Assembly (NCBI GenBank): GCA_038320345.1
Contig: JBBQED010000007.1
Coordinates: forward strand, 62,001 to 126,000
Source: JBBQED01 sp038320345
Lineage (GTDB): Bacteria; Bacteroidota; Bacteroidia; AKYH767-A; OLB10
DNA length: 64,000 bases
Reading direction: 5' to 3'
The notes beneath the pieces are model-generated. The model had not been told where the DNA came from. It searched no databases and was given only the letters and a program-made list of their open reading frames with translations. The position numbers were made by a program, and so were the translations under genes. This document shows positions 17,107 to 27,039 of the stretch, piece by piece (position 1 is the first letter of the stretch; every line of letters starts with the position of its first letter).

Positions 17107-20100
17107 ATGAAACATTTAATACTGATAATAGGATTACTTCTTGCCCTTAGTACAGCCATACAGGCTCAGTGTCCGAGTCCCGGTTTTTCAATTCCGGATA
17201 GTGTTTGTCCAGGGAAAACAGTACCCATCAGTAACCCATCCAGTAATGCAACTAGTTGGAATTGGGATTATAGCCTAGGTGATTTAGATTCTGTTCCTAC
17301 CACATCTACGATTTCAGGAGGTGGTAGTTTGAATTATCCATCGCACATGAAAATTGTAGAAGAGAACGGAAATTATTTTGGTTTTGTTCCGAACAATGGA
17401 ATCAATTATATCACCCGTTACGACTTCGGAAATTCTCCTGCGAATACTCCCACTATCACCAATCTTACTGCTGATCCCCTTTTTGCTGGATTTGCTTATG
17501 GGATTGAGATGGTAAAAGAAAATAATAAATGGATTGGATTTGTTTCCATGTTTACCGGAGGAAAAATAATCCGGATGGAGTTTGATTCTTTAACTCAAGT
17601 ATCTCCTGTACTTACTGATTTAGTTAACACTAATCTTTATGGTCCCTTTGTTATAAAAATCATTGATGATTATATGTTTGTTACTAATCAATTAACTGAC
17701 ATAAGTCGTTTTACATTTAATGGAAGTTATTTAAATACTCCAACAGCGATTCTCCCCACAATTGCAAGTGGAAATTTCAATAATTCGGGAATTGACATAG
17801 CCTATGATTGTATCTCAGGAAAATATATAGGTTATGTAGGCGCAAGTTCTAGTGATATAATATTAAAGCTAGATTTCGGGAATGATCTTGCGAATTTACC
17901 TGTGATCACAACCGTTTATAATTTAACAAAACCTCAAGGTGTACATCTAATCAAAGAAGGTAATACATGGCATCTATTCACAGTTACCGACAACAATAAA
18001 TTCTATCATTTTACACTGGGTAATTCCATCGACAATCCACTCACCTATCAGTATGATACCAATTTTGGTGCAGCATTCAGTAGTCCGAGAAATATTCAAT
18101 TTGTGAAAAAAGGATCTGATTGGATTGGAATAATACCGAACACCTTATTATTTGCATTAATTAGAATTACTTTTCCTCAGTCGTCATTAATCACACCTAA
18201 TTTCTCAACTGATCAAAGTCCTAACAATCTAATTTATCCTATAGGATCAACTGGGATTCACTATGTAGAATTAACAGAAACAGATTCCAATGGAAATCAA
18301 ACTATTTATTTGGATAGTGTGACCACTGCAATTCTCCCCCCAGAGGCAAGTTTCACAAGTACACCTGCTTGTGAAAATAAATTAGTGCAATTTACAGATT
18401 TTAGCACTGCGTGTTCAGGCACCATCACTGGATGGAATTGGAACTTCGGAGACACTAACGGGAGTATTATTCAAAACCCGGTACACAGTTATTTAACAGG
18501 AGGAAATTATATTGTAAATCTTACTGTTTATACTTCCAATGGTGATAGTAGTTCATACCAGCAATCTATTACAGTAGCTGCAAATCCTCTAGCAAATTAC
18601 ACTTTTACGGATAGCATCTGTTCTGGTAGTACTGTTCTTTTTACAGACAATTCGGTTGCCAATAGCGGAAGTATTTCAACATGGGATTGGAAATTTGGCG
18701 ACAATCTTACCGACAATTCTATTAATCCTTCACATATTTATCAGTCTGAAGGAATATTTCAAGCAACATTAATTGTGACGGCAAGCACTGGCTGTTTGGA
18801 TTCAATTTCACAATACGTTCACATACTCACACTTCCAACTTCAGCCTTCACGGTAAGTAATTCCTGCTTAGGAGAAATTGCACAATTCAACAATACATCC
18901 TCAATAAATTCCGGAATCATTTCGTCATATTCATGGGACTTTGGAGATAATTCGACTAGTAATATTCAAAATCCAGCGCATGATTTTGGAATTATACCGG
19001 GGAATTTTATTGTAACGTTAATCAGCACTTCTGATTTTGGATGTAGTGATACGATGATGCAAAATATTAGGATTGGAAATCGACCACAGCCTTGGTTCAT
19101 ATTAAATACTGATACGGCTTGTGCAGGTAACAACATCAGTTGCACAGATAGTTCAGTCATAGCAGCTGGAGATTCCATTATTGCACGTTATTGGGATTTC
19201 GGTGACGGAACAACTGATTCTACTTCACTCAACCCCACCCACGCCTATCAAAATCCAGGAAGTTATACGATTACCCTTACGGTAGTATCACCAAGCTCAT
19301 GCGATTCTATCATAACACGAAATATATTCGTGATTGAAAGTCCAGTTGCAAACTTTACAACAAATAATGTTTGCTTCGGATTATCCACCTCATTTCAGGA
19401 TTTATCCGCGGCACCATCCGGATCATTTATTACGAACTGGAACTGGAATTTTGGCGACACGACATTATCTTCTGTTAATAATCCAACACACCTCTATTCT
19501 CTTCCAGGAAATTATACTGTAATGCTAGAAGTCATTAGCAATAAAGGATGTTTTGACACCATCTCCGTTCTCACCACGGTTTATGATATACCGGTGACAG
19601 CATTTGGCAATACAAAAGCCTGCACCGGTAATTCTGTAAACTTCATTGATAGTAGTACTGTAAATAACGCTACCATAAACAATTGGGAATGGAATTTCGG
19701 AGTACCCGGTGGAACCAGTTTGATTCAGAATCCACAATTTACCTTCAATGATCCACTTGCTTATCCTATTCAATTAATAGTAACGAGCATTTACGGATGT
19801 TCGGATACCCTTACCCGTTATCTTATTGTTGATCCATCCCCACAATTTACAATCCAGGCAAGTGACAATTGCTTCGGACTAGCTACTCCATTTGAATATA
19901 TCCCTGTAGGTTTTCCAGGTAACGTTGTACCTGAGTGGGTATTTGGTGATAGCACAACTTCTAATCTGCTTAATCCTATCCATATTTATTCTGCTGCAGG
20001 AATTTATCCTGTCACACTTACTGTAACAGATTTGAGTAATGGCTGCTCGTCAGCACAATCTAATAGTATTAATATTGCCCCTAAACCAAGTGCTGCATTT

Positions 20101-21150
20101 CTTTCAGATTCTGCATGTATAAATTATCCTTTAAACTTCACGGATTTCAGTACAGGAAACAATGGGACTATAATTTCCTGGAATTGGACTTTGGGAACAC
20201 ATGGTAGTTCTACTCTCCAAAATCCAACTTTAACAATCGCCAATGCTGATTCGTTTCAAGTAAAATTGGTAGTGACCAGTGATAAAGGTTGTAAAGATTC
20301 AACCTATCGGACTGCTGAGGTTTATGGCTTACCTATTGTGAACTTTACTGCTACTCCATTTTTTGGTGCACCACCAATGCTTGTTACTTTTATCAATCAA
20401 TCCAGCACTTCAGCAACTTACTTATGGGATTTTGGTGATGGAAGTACTTCATCAACTTTGTTTCAACCACAACATCAATACAGCGATACAGGATCTTTTA
20501 CACCATCACTCATAGTAACCAGTGACAAAGGATGTGTTGATAGCACCACTCGCACCGTAAATGTATTAGTTCCTTATCTCGATTTAGGAATCGATGCATT
20601 AAGTTTTACAGAGGTAAACGGTCTTTGGCAGATCACGGCCAGATTAAGAAATCCGGGAAATATCGATGTGTTTAATTTTTCTATCACGACTAGGCTTGAT
20701 GGCAAGTCAATATTCAATGAAAATTTTACAGACACAATTCCTTCAGGAACTTTTAAGATCATAAAATTCAAATCCAGTTTTTATGCTGACAATAACTCCA
20801 ATCCCGAATATCTATGTGCAGAAATTAAGGAGGTAAATGGACAAGCGGATGATAATGCAGCGAATAACTTTAAGTGCATCACTACTAGCAATGATTTCAG
20901 TGTATTTGACATCTACCCTAACCCATTTGAAAATAATCTTAACTTAGGTATCAACATTCCAGAATCAGATATTGTAGAAATCATCATGTATGATACTGAG
21001 GGTAGAAAAGTGTTTCCTTCAACCACTCAAATACTTCCAAAAGGATACAACAGTTTGGGTATTGATACCAGAACAATTTCAGGTGGAATCTACATTCTCG
21101 AAGTAAAGTATCGTGAAAGCAGAAGTCGCATACGAGTTATGCGACAATAA
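17107..21150 (+). CDS. Secreted PKD-repeat protein with nested propeller-like region and T9SS sorting domain
   Basis: About 1347 residues from ATG 17107. Signal peptide MKHLILIIGLLLALSTAIQA. A first PKD-like domain starts (SWNWDYSLGDLDS) and is interrupted by about 300 residues of roughly 50-residue repeats of the type DFGN-LANLP-I... KEGNTW-LF, which look like a beta-propeller; the PKD domain then closes (GIHYVELTETDSNGN). Nine further PKD domains follow, each with the core W-x-FGD (for example WNWNFGDTNGS, YWDFGDGTTDS, YLWDFGDGSTSS). Then comes a CARDB-like domain (LDLGIDALSFTEVNGLWQIT) and a type A sorting domain (FDIYPNPFENNLNL ... RIRVMRQ). It probably acts as a surface or matrix protein. 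Its 3' end faces the glycan cluster with a 10-base gap. Confidence 0.85.
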   Translation: MKHLILIIGLLLALSTAIQAQCPSPGFSIPDSVCPGKTVPISNPSSNATSWNWDYSLGDLDSVPTTSTISGGGSLNYPSHMKIVEENGNYFGFVPNNGINYITRYDFGNSPANTPTITNLTADPLFAGFAYGIEMVKENNKWIGFVSMFTGGKIIRMEFDSLTQVSPVLTDLVNTNLYGPFVIKIIDDYMFVTNQLTDISRFTFNGSYLNTPTAILPTIASGNFNNSGIDIAYDCISGKYIGYVGASSSDIILKLDFGNDLANLPVITTVYNLTKPQGVHLIKEGNTWHLFTVTDNNKFYHFTLGNSIDNPLTYQYDTNFGAAFSSPRNIQFVKKGSDWIGIIPNTLLFALIRITFPQSSLITPNFSTDQSPNNLIYPIGSTGIHYVELTETDSNGNQTIYLDSVTTAILPPEASFTSTPACENKLVQFTDFSTACSGTITGWNWNFGDTNGSIIQNPVHSYLTGGNYIVNLTVYTSNGDSSSYQQSITVAANPLANYTFTDSICSGSTVLFTDNSVANSGSISTWDWKFGDNLTDNSINPSHIYQSEGIFQATLIVTASTGCLDSISQYVHILTLPTSAFTVSNSCLGEIAQFNNTSSINSGIISSYSWDFGDNSTSNIQNPAHDFGIIPGNFIVTLISTSDFGCSDTMMQNIRIGNRPQPWFILNTDTACAGNNISCTDSSVIAAGDSIIARYWDFGDGTTDSTSLNPTHAYQNPGSYTITLTVVSPSSCDSIITRNIFVIESPVANFTTNNVCFGLSTSFQDLSAAPSGSFITNWNWNFGDTTLSSVNNPTHLYSLPGNYTVMLEVISNKGCFDTISVLTTVYDIPVTAFGNTKACTGNSVNFIDSSTVNNATINNWEWNFGVPGGTSLIQNPQFTFNDPLAYPIQLIVTSIYGCSDTLTRYLIVDPSPQFTIQASDNCFGLATPFEYIPVGFPGNVVPEWVFGDSTTSNLLNPIHIYSAAGIYPVTLTVTDLSNGCSSAQSNSINIAPKPSAAFLSDSACINYPLNFTDFSTGNNGTIISWNWTLGTHGSSTLQNPTLTIANADSFQVKLVVTSDKGCKDSTYRTAEVYGLPIVNFTATPFFGAPPMLVTFINQSSTSATYLWDFGDGSTSSTLFQPQHQYSDTGSFTPSLIVTSDKGCVDSTTRTVNVLVPYLDLGIDALSFTEVNGLWQITARLRNPGNIDVFNFSITTRLDGKSIFNENFTDTIPSGTFKIIKFKSSFYADNNSNPEYLCAEIKEVNGQADDNAANNFKCITTSNDFSVFDIYPNPFENNLNLGINIPESDIVEIIMYDTEGRKVFPSTTQILPKGYNSLGIDTRTISGGIYILEVKYRESRSRIRVMRQ

Positions 21151-21160
21151 TTAACAATGA

Positions 21161-22072
21161 TTAGGACTGAGCAGCGCTTTTCAAGTTCAAAAACATATAC
21201 TTAATAATTGCGAGAAATCGTCGTTGAAAAACTGATGGTGCATAGTTAAATGTAGCATGACAGAGGTATTTCATGCCTTTCAAATTCTGACCAGAAAGCA
21301 CTAAGTGCAATGCAATGTATGTATCACAATATGCTTCCATTTTATTTCTAGAAGAACCAAAAACTTCTTGAACCTTTAGATCTTTGAACGCATAATTCAG
21401 GGCGAGATTTTTTCGCAGCAGTAATTTATCTTCATTAATACTCAGTACGCTTCTATCATCATGAATGATCAAACAAGCTGTAATACGATCATCTGTTTTA
21501 ATTCCGAAATTAGCTGCCAATCGGAGCCACAACTCCCAATCTTCAGAACCTGAAAGATTCCGATCTTCAACGAAGGGATGTAACAATGCTTCCTTTCTAC
21601 GGATAAATATTCCTAAGCAACTAAGAGGATTTCCTTTCACTAGAAAATTACTATAATCACCTTTCACTTCGTTACCATAACGAACAACACTGCCATGCGC
21701 ATTTTTTACCTCATATGACTGATGAAAGAATACGGGTAAATTTAGATTTATTAAACTCTCAAGAGCATAAGTAAGGTAATGCGGATAAATGAGATCATCA
21801 GAATCAACGAATGTGATATAATCACCTTTTGCCAAACGGATTCCGGCATTTCTAGCCGCTCCTCTTTCAGAATTGGGAATAGAAGTCACTCTTAAACGCG
21901 GGTCTTGTATTTTATTGATAATCTCTGTAGTATTATCAGTACTTCCATCGTCAATCACGATGACTTCAAAATTCCGATAGCGTTGCTGAAACACTGATTC
22001 TAGTGTTTCAAGAATAAAATCTGCCCTGTTATAGGTAGGAATAATAATTGAAAAGCTAAGCTCCTGCTGCAT
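21161..22072 (-). CDS. Family 2 glycosyltransferase
   Basis: 303-residue GT-A fold enzyme that transfers a sugar from a nucleotide donor to a growing glycan, probably on the cytoplasmic face of the inner membrane. Visible motifs: N-terminal FSIIIPTYNRADFILETL, the nucleotide-binding VIVIDDGSTDNT, GAARNAGIRLAKGDYITFVDSDD (the DSD metal motif) and, around residue 180, LSGSEDWELWLRLA (ED acceptor motif). No transmembrane segment is needed. It overlaps the end of the upstream GT4 gene by 17 bases, so the two are translationally coupled. Donor and acceptor cannot be inferred. Confidence 0.9.
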   Translation of the reverse strand: MQQELSFSIIIPTYNRADFILETLESVFQQRYRNFEVIVIDDGSTDNTTEIINKIQDPRLRVTSIPNSERGAARNAGIRLAKGDYITFVDSDDLIYPHYLTYALESLINLNLPVFFHQSYEVKNAHGSVVRYGNEVKGDYSNFLVKGNPLSCLGIFIRRKEALLHPFVEDRNLSGSEDWELWLRLAANFGIKTDDRITACLIIHDDRSVLSINEDKLLLRKNLALNYAFKDLKVQEVFGSSRNKMEAYCDTYIALHLVLSGQNLKGMKYLCHATFNYAPSVFQRRFLAIIKYMFLNLKSAAQS

Positions 22073-23177
22073 AGAGTTCTTCTAATTTTTGAATCATTAT
22101 TTTGACTGGAAAAAGATCTTTCACATCTGCTTTTCCTTTTACTTGAATCTTTTTAGCCAATTCGGGATTAGCCAGTATTTTTACAAATGAGGAATAGATT
22201 TCCTCAGAATTTTTAAACGGGACTACCCAAGCATTTTTTTCATGCGTTATAAACTCCCTTGCTATTCCCGAAAGTGTAAAGATGGAAGAAACTCCAGCTG
22301 CTAATGACTCGATATAGGTTTGACCAAAGGCTTCCGACTCACTATCTACCGGCACATGAACAAATATATCAAACAAAGCGTAAAGACTGAAAATATCCTT
22401 TTCAAAAGCAATTTCTGCATATGAACCATCTGGCAATGAACGAAGAAGGGTCGTAATTTCCTTTTTATAATCACCGTTGGCATTTGCCAGAATCAATTTA
22501 GCATCAGGATAAACCACCAGCAACTCCTTAAATGCGGGGATAATGAACTGGACACCTTTCCATTCAGTATATCTGGAAATTACACCAATCACAGGATATT
22601 TTCCAGCTACCTTTAAATTAGCTTTTAAGCGATTCACCTGATTTAGATCTGGTACACCAAATTTCTCTATTTCAAAGCCATGATGAATCAAGACGATTTT
22701 TTCTGAAGGTACATTTTCCAGATCAATAAGTACCTGGGAAACATTATCAGAAATTGCTACAATCTGTGTACATTGATTATTAATAAATCGATCATATTTT
22801 ACCATCGAAGGGTGATAAACATGATGATATGTAGAGTGGTGACGAGTATAGATACGTTGCTTAATACCTGCTAATCGTGAAATAGGTAAAGCGATTAACG
22901 AGGCATCGAACAAATGAGTATGGATCGTATCAGGTTTAATTTTTCTGATAATTTTATAAAGTTGGAAAGCGACGGATGGGATATTCTTCTTACCAGAGTA
23001 CTTTAGAAACCATACCTGTAAACCTAAATCTTCCACTATTTTTACAAGCGTAGGTTTTTCTTGATTCAAAAACACAAAAATAAGTTCAAACCGGCTTTTA
23101 TCGGTATATGACGCCAGCCATTCAAATCCAAGGCTGTAATCGATATTAGAAATTACAATTAAAATTTTTCTTCTCAA
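22056..23177 (-). CDS. Family 4 glycosyltransferase
   Basis: 373-residue GT-B fold retaining glycosyltransferase. The N-terminal half contains KPDTIHTHLFDAS and RIYTRHHSTYHH; the C-terminal half has VIGVISRYTEWKGVQFIIPA and the sugar-nucleotide motif SESEAFGQTYIESLAAGV, a variant of the EX7E region. The start is TTG at 23177: a stop codon lies five codons upstream in frame and no ATG is available. TATTTTTG, a -7-like element, lies 18 bases ahead. The gene is separated by 250 bases from the GT4 gene upstream and overlaps the GT2 gene downstream, so it likely begins its own transcript. Confidence 0.9.
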   Translation of the reverse strand: MRRKILIVISNIDYSLGFEWLASYTDKSRFELIFVFLNQEKPTLVKIVEDLGLQVWFLKYSGKKNIPSVAFQLYKIIRKIKPDTIHTHLFDASLIALPISRLAGIKQRIYTRHHSTYHHVYHPSMVKYDRFINNQCTQIVAISDNVSQVLIDLENVPSEKIVLIHHGFEIEKFGVPDLNQVNRLKANLKVAGKYPVIGVISRYTEWKGVQFIIPAFKELLVVYPDAKLILANANGDYKKEITTLLRSLPDGSYAEIAFEKDIFSLYALFDIFVHVPVDSESEAFGQTYIESLAAGVSSIFTLSGIAREFITHEKNAWVVPFKNSEEIYSSFVKILANPELAKKIQVKGKADVKDLFPVKIMIQKLEELYAAGA

Positions 23178-23195
23178 GAGAATAACTGTTTACTA

Positions 23196-23203
23196 CAAAA
23201 ATA
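23196..23203 (-). promoter_or_regulatory. -7 element of the 23177 glycosyltransferase gene
   Basis: TATTTTTG on the minus strand, 18 bases before the TTG start. No -33 TTG at 19-21 bases. The rest of the 23204-23429 gap shows no gene or strong hairpin. Confidence 0.35.
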
Positions 23204-23429
23204 GTCGCAATCTTTAAATAAATTCAGTTGCAACAACATAGTTAATCAACATAAACCGTTTATAACGCCAGGGTAAGATCAATGCTAAAACGCTATTTTA
23301 CGGTAATGATTTGGTCTTTTGTCGAAACATTGTTCTGAAGCAATCCCACCTCCGCCTAAGGCTGAGATATCCTCAAATAATTCTAGGGAAATGACTCTTA
23401 GAAACAATATCAGCAATAAAATCTTATTA

Positions 23430-24743
23430 CTAAGACTTTCCCTGTTCTTTATCGGTAAGTAGTCTTTTATCCAATGCTAAATTTAACTTAGAAGCCATAT
23501 TTTCTGCTTGATAACTCCTACTATACTTGTTTCTATTTTCATTTCCATGATAAGGAATTTCTCCTGCTTTCCAGTCCTCCAACCATTGATTCATGATGAA
23601 TGCAAATGACTCAGGAGAATCCGCAATTTTCCCAGTACCTGTTTCATTAATTAAATCATCCATCACATCATAATCACCTGGTGCTAGCAGGATATTATTT
23701 CCTGATGCTACATAGTCAAACAATTTCGTGGTATATACTCCTTTATACCCCTTCCATCCCGAATGCAATAAAACATGAGCATTCTTAACTTTCTGCATCG
23801 CTTGCTTCATCGCAACCCGATCCGTCCACTCTGTAAATTCCTCTGGAATTTTCTTCTTGAATAAATCAGAAACGACACCATTCGCCGTAAGTCCGATAAA
23901 ACTAATTTTAACTTCGTCTGGACTTTTTCCTTTTAGAAACAAAAGCAAACCATCAATCATCAGATTTAAGTCTTGCTGAGGATAATAAGTACCTGATAAA
24001 GCTATACTAAAATGCGACTGTTGCTCTTTAACAAGTACTTTAAATATATCGTCGTCATACCCATTCTGAACAACCTCTCTTTGTTGTTCAAATACGATAC
24101 CCAGTTTATCTGCGATGGGCTGACTAACTGTTGAACAGAAGAGTGCATCTTTCAACCATTTTTTCAGCCAGTAAAGCGTACGTTTCTCGAGAAATCCCCA
24201 TAATCCACCAGGTTGATAATCCTCTTTAAGATAATCATTATTCCAGAGGTCGCGATGATCAATGACAAAAGGAATTTTGAATTTTTTATGGAGATAAGCA
24301 GCAAGACGTATTAAATTCAACGGTGGCGATGTAGCTATAATTACATCATAGTGATTATTTTGAAGGTGCTTCTTTAAAAATGGGCGGAATGAAGAATCTC
24401 CATCAGTAATGATATTCAGATAACCAAAATAATGCAAGAAGAAATACATCGCTTTACTAAAAATATTAAACTTCATCAGCGATTTTCCAAAAAAACGTAG
24501 TATCGGTAACTTGGAAGATGGCAAACGAAAAACCTCATAGTCATCATATTTTTCATGGCTGAGATCGCCTTCGTGATGAACAAGCAGATCATTCCATCCA
24601 TTTTCATTTCCTGCCCAATGCCGGGTAATAATTACAGGATAAATCCCATGTTTCTTAAAATGTTTTGCCCACGACCATGCACGAAATGCGGCAACGGAAT
24701 TGGCAGGAGGAAAGAAATAAGTTAGGATAAGTGCTTTTTTCAT
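23430..24743 (-). CDS. Glycosyltransferase, GT4-like (GT-B fold)
   Basis: About 437 residues. The start MKKALILTYFFPPANSVAAFR is the typical N-terminus of cluster-encoded GT4 enzymes of the WbuB/'glycosyl transferase 4-like' type. Middle motifs: DVIIATSPPLNLI, FVIDHRDLWNND and CSTVSQPIADKLG; the C-terminal half has FSIALSGTYYPQQDLNLMIDGL and GVYTTKLFDYVASGNNILLAPG, where the second domain binds the nucleotide sugar. ATG 24743 starts 2 bases after the asnB stop; the TTG at 24749 overlaps that stop and is less likely. Co-transcribed with asnB. Sugar specificity unknown. Confidence 0.88.
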   Translation of the reverse strand: MKKALILTYFFPPANSVAAFRAWSWAKHFKKHGIYPVIITRHWAGNENGWNDLLVHHEGDLSHEKYDDYEVFRLPSSKLPILRFFGKSLMKFNIFSKAMYFFLHYFGYLNIITDGDSSFRPFLKKHLQNNHYDVIIATSPPLNLIRLAAYLHKKFKIPFVIDHRDLWNNDYLKEDYQPGGLWGFLEKRTLYWLKKWLKDALFCSTVSQPIADKLGIVFEQQREVVQNGYDDDIFKVLVKEQQSHFSIALSGTYYPQQDLNLMIDGLLLFLKGKSPDEVKISFIGLTANGVVSDLFKKKIPEEFTEWTDRVAMKQAMQKVKNAHVLLHSGWKGYKGVYTTKLFDYVASGNNILLAPGDYDVMDDLINETGTGKIADSPESFAFIMNQWLEDWKAGEIPYHGNENRNKYSRSYQAENMASKLNLALDKRLLTDKEQGKS

Positions 24744-24745
24744 AC

Positions 24746-26455
24746 TCAAGCGAATTGTTTAAGTAATTCACCTGCGGTCATGATTCTAAAAGCATCACCA
24801 CCAGTTTCAAAATTAAAATCACCTAACACAGTCCTCATATCATTTACCTTATGCTGCATTTCTTTTGACATCATCCAGCTCTCTTGAGGCGGAGCGAATC
24901 CAATTTTATCAGTACGATTATAAATAGCCTCAGGCAGGATAGGTCGAGCAGCTTCTCGAAGAATAAACTTTGTTTTACCCTCTCTATAGATTAAATCTGA
25001 AGGAAGATTGAAAACAAATTGTACTAATTCATGAGATAAAAATGGCAAGCGCACTTCAATTGAATGAGCCATCGAATTTCTATCCGCATAGCGTAGTAGT
25101 TCACCTAAATTATTAAGCGTGTAAAACCGAAGTTGTTCTTTAAGCGACATTCCGTTTTGAAATACTGCTCTCTTTTTTCCAATCACAGAAAGTATAGGAT
25201 CAGCAAGAAAGCTCCATCCTAAAGATCCAGACGTACCATAATTTTTATTGAATAAATTTCTTTCATGAAGAAACGCACGAATCTTTCCGGAACGATATAA
25301 CTCCCAAAGTGCAAAATATTTTAGTTCATCATAACCTGCTAAATATTCATCAGCACCTTGACCGTCAAGCAAAACTTTAACACCATTTTGACTTACAAGT
25401 TTCATCACACACCACTGTGCATAAATCGAAGCTGTAGCGATGGGATATTCATGATGACGAATCAGCTTTGGAAATTCGTTTATCATTTCCATGGGATCTG
25501 GATAAACTGTTTTATTCGGCAAGCCTGTTTTACGGATTACTTCTTCAATCCATTTTCCTTCATCTTTAGGACCATCGAAGCGTGCTGAAAAAGTTGTAAA
25601 ATCACCTGCTGCCAATCGGTGAATATATCCCACTACGGTTGAAGAATCCAATCCACCAGAAAGGCTGCTTCCATAAGGAACATCACTTCTAAGTCGGCGA
25701 GCAATGGATTTTTGGAAAAGTTGATCAAAGGAATCAACATAATCCTGAACCTGACTTAATTTAATTTCATGGTTCAGATGAATTTCCCAGTATTTCTTCA
25801 ACTGAACTTTATTGTTGTCAAATACCAATGAAGTAGCCGGAGGCAAGATTTGAATTTCTTGGAAACTAGTTTCAGTATCTAGCACCTTCCTTCCATTCAA
25901 CAAATAACTTTGCAACACATTACTATCCGGAATTATCCGACCAAGATATGCTTTGAGCGCTTTTATTTCAGAAGCAAAAATAAAAGAAGAATCATTAAAA
26001 TAATAATAAAAAGGTTTTTCGCCGAATCGGTCACGAGCACAAAATAATTTCTTCTCCCGATCATCCCAGATGGCAAATGCAAACATTCCATCCAGGTCTC
26101 CCAAGCACTTTTCTCCTTTAAGATCAAACAATGCAAGTAAGACTTCAGTATCTGAATTTGAATTGAATCGGTACCCTTTCTTTATCAATTCCGTTCTTAA
26201 TTCAATGTAGTTATAGATCTCTCCATTAAAAACGATGGTATATCTTTTATCTTGCAAATGCATTGGTTGATCACCACTGTGAGAAAGGTCGATAATAGAT
26301 AAGCGACGATGTCCTAATCCGACTGTGTGATCATCATTCATCCAGTGACCTTCGCCATCTGGACCACGATGTGCGAGTTGATCAGTCATAGCCCGGAGCT
26401 TATGCAGCTCTACTGATTTTCCATGAGTACATACAATACCGGCTATACCACACAT
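24746..26455 (-). CDS. Asparagine synthase-type amidotransferase (glutamine-hydrolysing), copy 1
   Basis: 569-residue AsnB-family enzyme. The N-terminal Ntn glutaminase domain has the catalytic Cys2 (MCGIAGIVCTHG), LAHRGPDGEG, GHRRLSIIDLS and IVFNGEIYNYIELR. The C-terminal synthetase domain has the ATP pyrophosphatase loop SSLSGGLDSSTVVGY, LLDGQGADEYLAGY and SMAHSIEVRLPFLSHELV. In glycan clusters such enzymes (WbpS/AsnB-like) often amidate uronic acids or other sugar carboxylates rather than make free asparagine; that assignment here is inferred from context. The ATG at 26455 is fixed by the need for Cys2. It lies between an acyltransferase (69 bases upstream) and a GT4 gene (2 bases downstream). 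Confidence 0.93.
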   Translation of the reverse strand: MCGIAGIVCTHGKSVELHKLRAMTDQLAHRGPDGEGHWMNDDHTVGLGHRRLSIIDLSHSGDQPMHLQDKRYTIVFNGEIYNYIELRTELIKKGYRFNSNSDTEVLLALFDLKGEKCLGDLDGMFAFAIWDDREKKLFCARDRFGEKPFYYYFNDSSFIFASEIKALKAYLGRIIPDSNVLQSYLLNGRKVLDTETSFQEIQILPPATSLVFDNNKVQLKKYWEIHLNHEIKLSQVQDYVDSFDQLFQKSIARRLRSDVPYGSSLSGGLDSSTVVGYIHRLAAGDFTTFSARFDGPKDEGKWIEEVIRKTGLPNKTVYPDPMEMINEFPKLIRHHEYPIATASIYAQWCVMKLVSQNGVKVLLDGQGADEYLAGYDELKYFALWELYRSGKIRAFLHERNLFNKNYGTSGSLGWSFLADPILSVIGKKRAVFQNGMSLKEQLRFYTLNNLGELLRYADRNSMAHSIEVRLPFLSHELVQFVFNLPSDLIYREGKTKFILREAARPILPEAIYNRTDKIGFAPPQESWMMSKEMQHKVNDMRTVLGDFNFETGGDAFRIMTAGELLKQFA

Positions 26456-26523
26456 AATTCTACAATAGAGTTAATTACACTTCAAAATCAGAATAGGGAT
26501 ACACTCTTTTTCATCATTGAAAA

Positions 26524-27039
26524 TCATAACAATTCACGAATAATTTTGGCAGGCACTCCTGCAATAACAACATTTGATGGAAATGATTTTGTTACGACAG
26601 AATTAGCACCAACGGTTACATTATCGCCAAGGGTGACTCCAGCAAGAATAGCCGCACCATTTCCTATCCAGCAATTTTTCCCTATGCGTACAGAATCAAC
26701 TTCGTACACATCCAACTTCCCTGGTTTATGATTACCGGTTTGAATACAAATATTATATGCCCAAATTGTTCCTGCACCTACTTCTAATTTTGTTCCTTCA
26801 AACACGGTTATATATGCACCTCCACTTAAACAAAGGTTAGCTTTTACAATATCATCTTCAAAATAACAATTCTCCCATCCTGTAATTTTATTCGTGTAAT
26901 TTACGGAGAATGGAACATCAGCATTCACTCGAAATATACGTTGTACAATCCAGTTAAGAAGCAACAATCCCAGAGGTATACGAACATAAAATGCTCGACC
27001 GATAAAATTATAATATTTACTAAGAATTCCTAGAGCCAT
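26524..27039 (-). CDS. Left-handed beta-helix acyltransferase (WcaF/CatB/SAT type)
   Basis: 171-residue hexapeptide-repeat O- or N-acetyltransferase that would use acetyl-CoA to decorate a sugar. Repeats of the [LIV]-G-x4 type run from about residue 75 to 160: LEVGAGTIWAYNICI, VRIGKNCWIGNGAAILAGV, TLGDNVTVGANSVVTKSFP, then the cap VVIAGVPAKIIREL typical of the family. The likely catalytic histidine is in IQTGNHKPGK. The first 70 residues carry a hydrophobic segment (IPLGLLLLNWIVQRIF) that may associate with the membrane. The gene start overlaps the flippase gene by 20 bases, showing tight coupling. Confidence 0.9.
   Translation of the reverse strand: MALGILSKYYNFIGRAFYVRIPLGLLLLNWIVQRIFRVNADVPFSVNYTNKITGWENCYFEDDIVKANLCLSGGAYITVFEGTKLEVGAGTIWAYNICIQTGNHKPGKLDVYEVDSVRIGKNCWIGNGAAILAGVTLGDNVTVGANSVVTKSFPSNVVIAGVPAKIIRELL

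Noticed and set aside
24746..26455. Calling this AsnB the housekeeping asparagine synthetase
   Set aside because: It is embedded between a glycosyltransferase and an acyltransferase, and a second copy lies in the same cluster; a sugar-modifying role is at least as likely, so no gene symbol was given.
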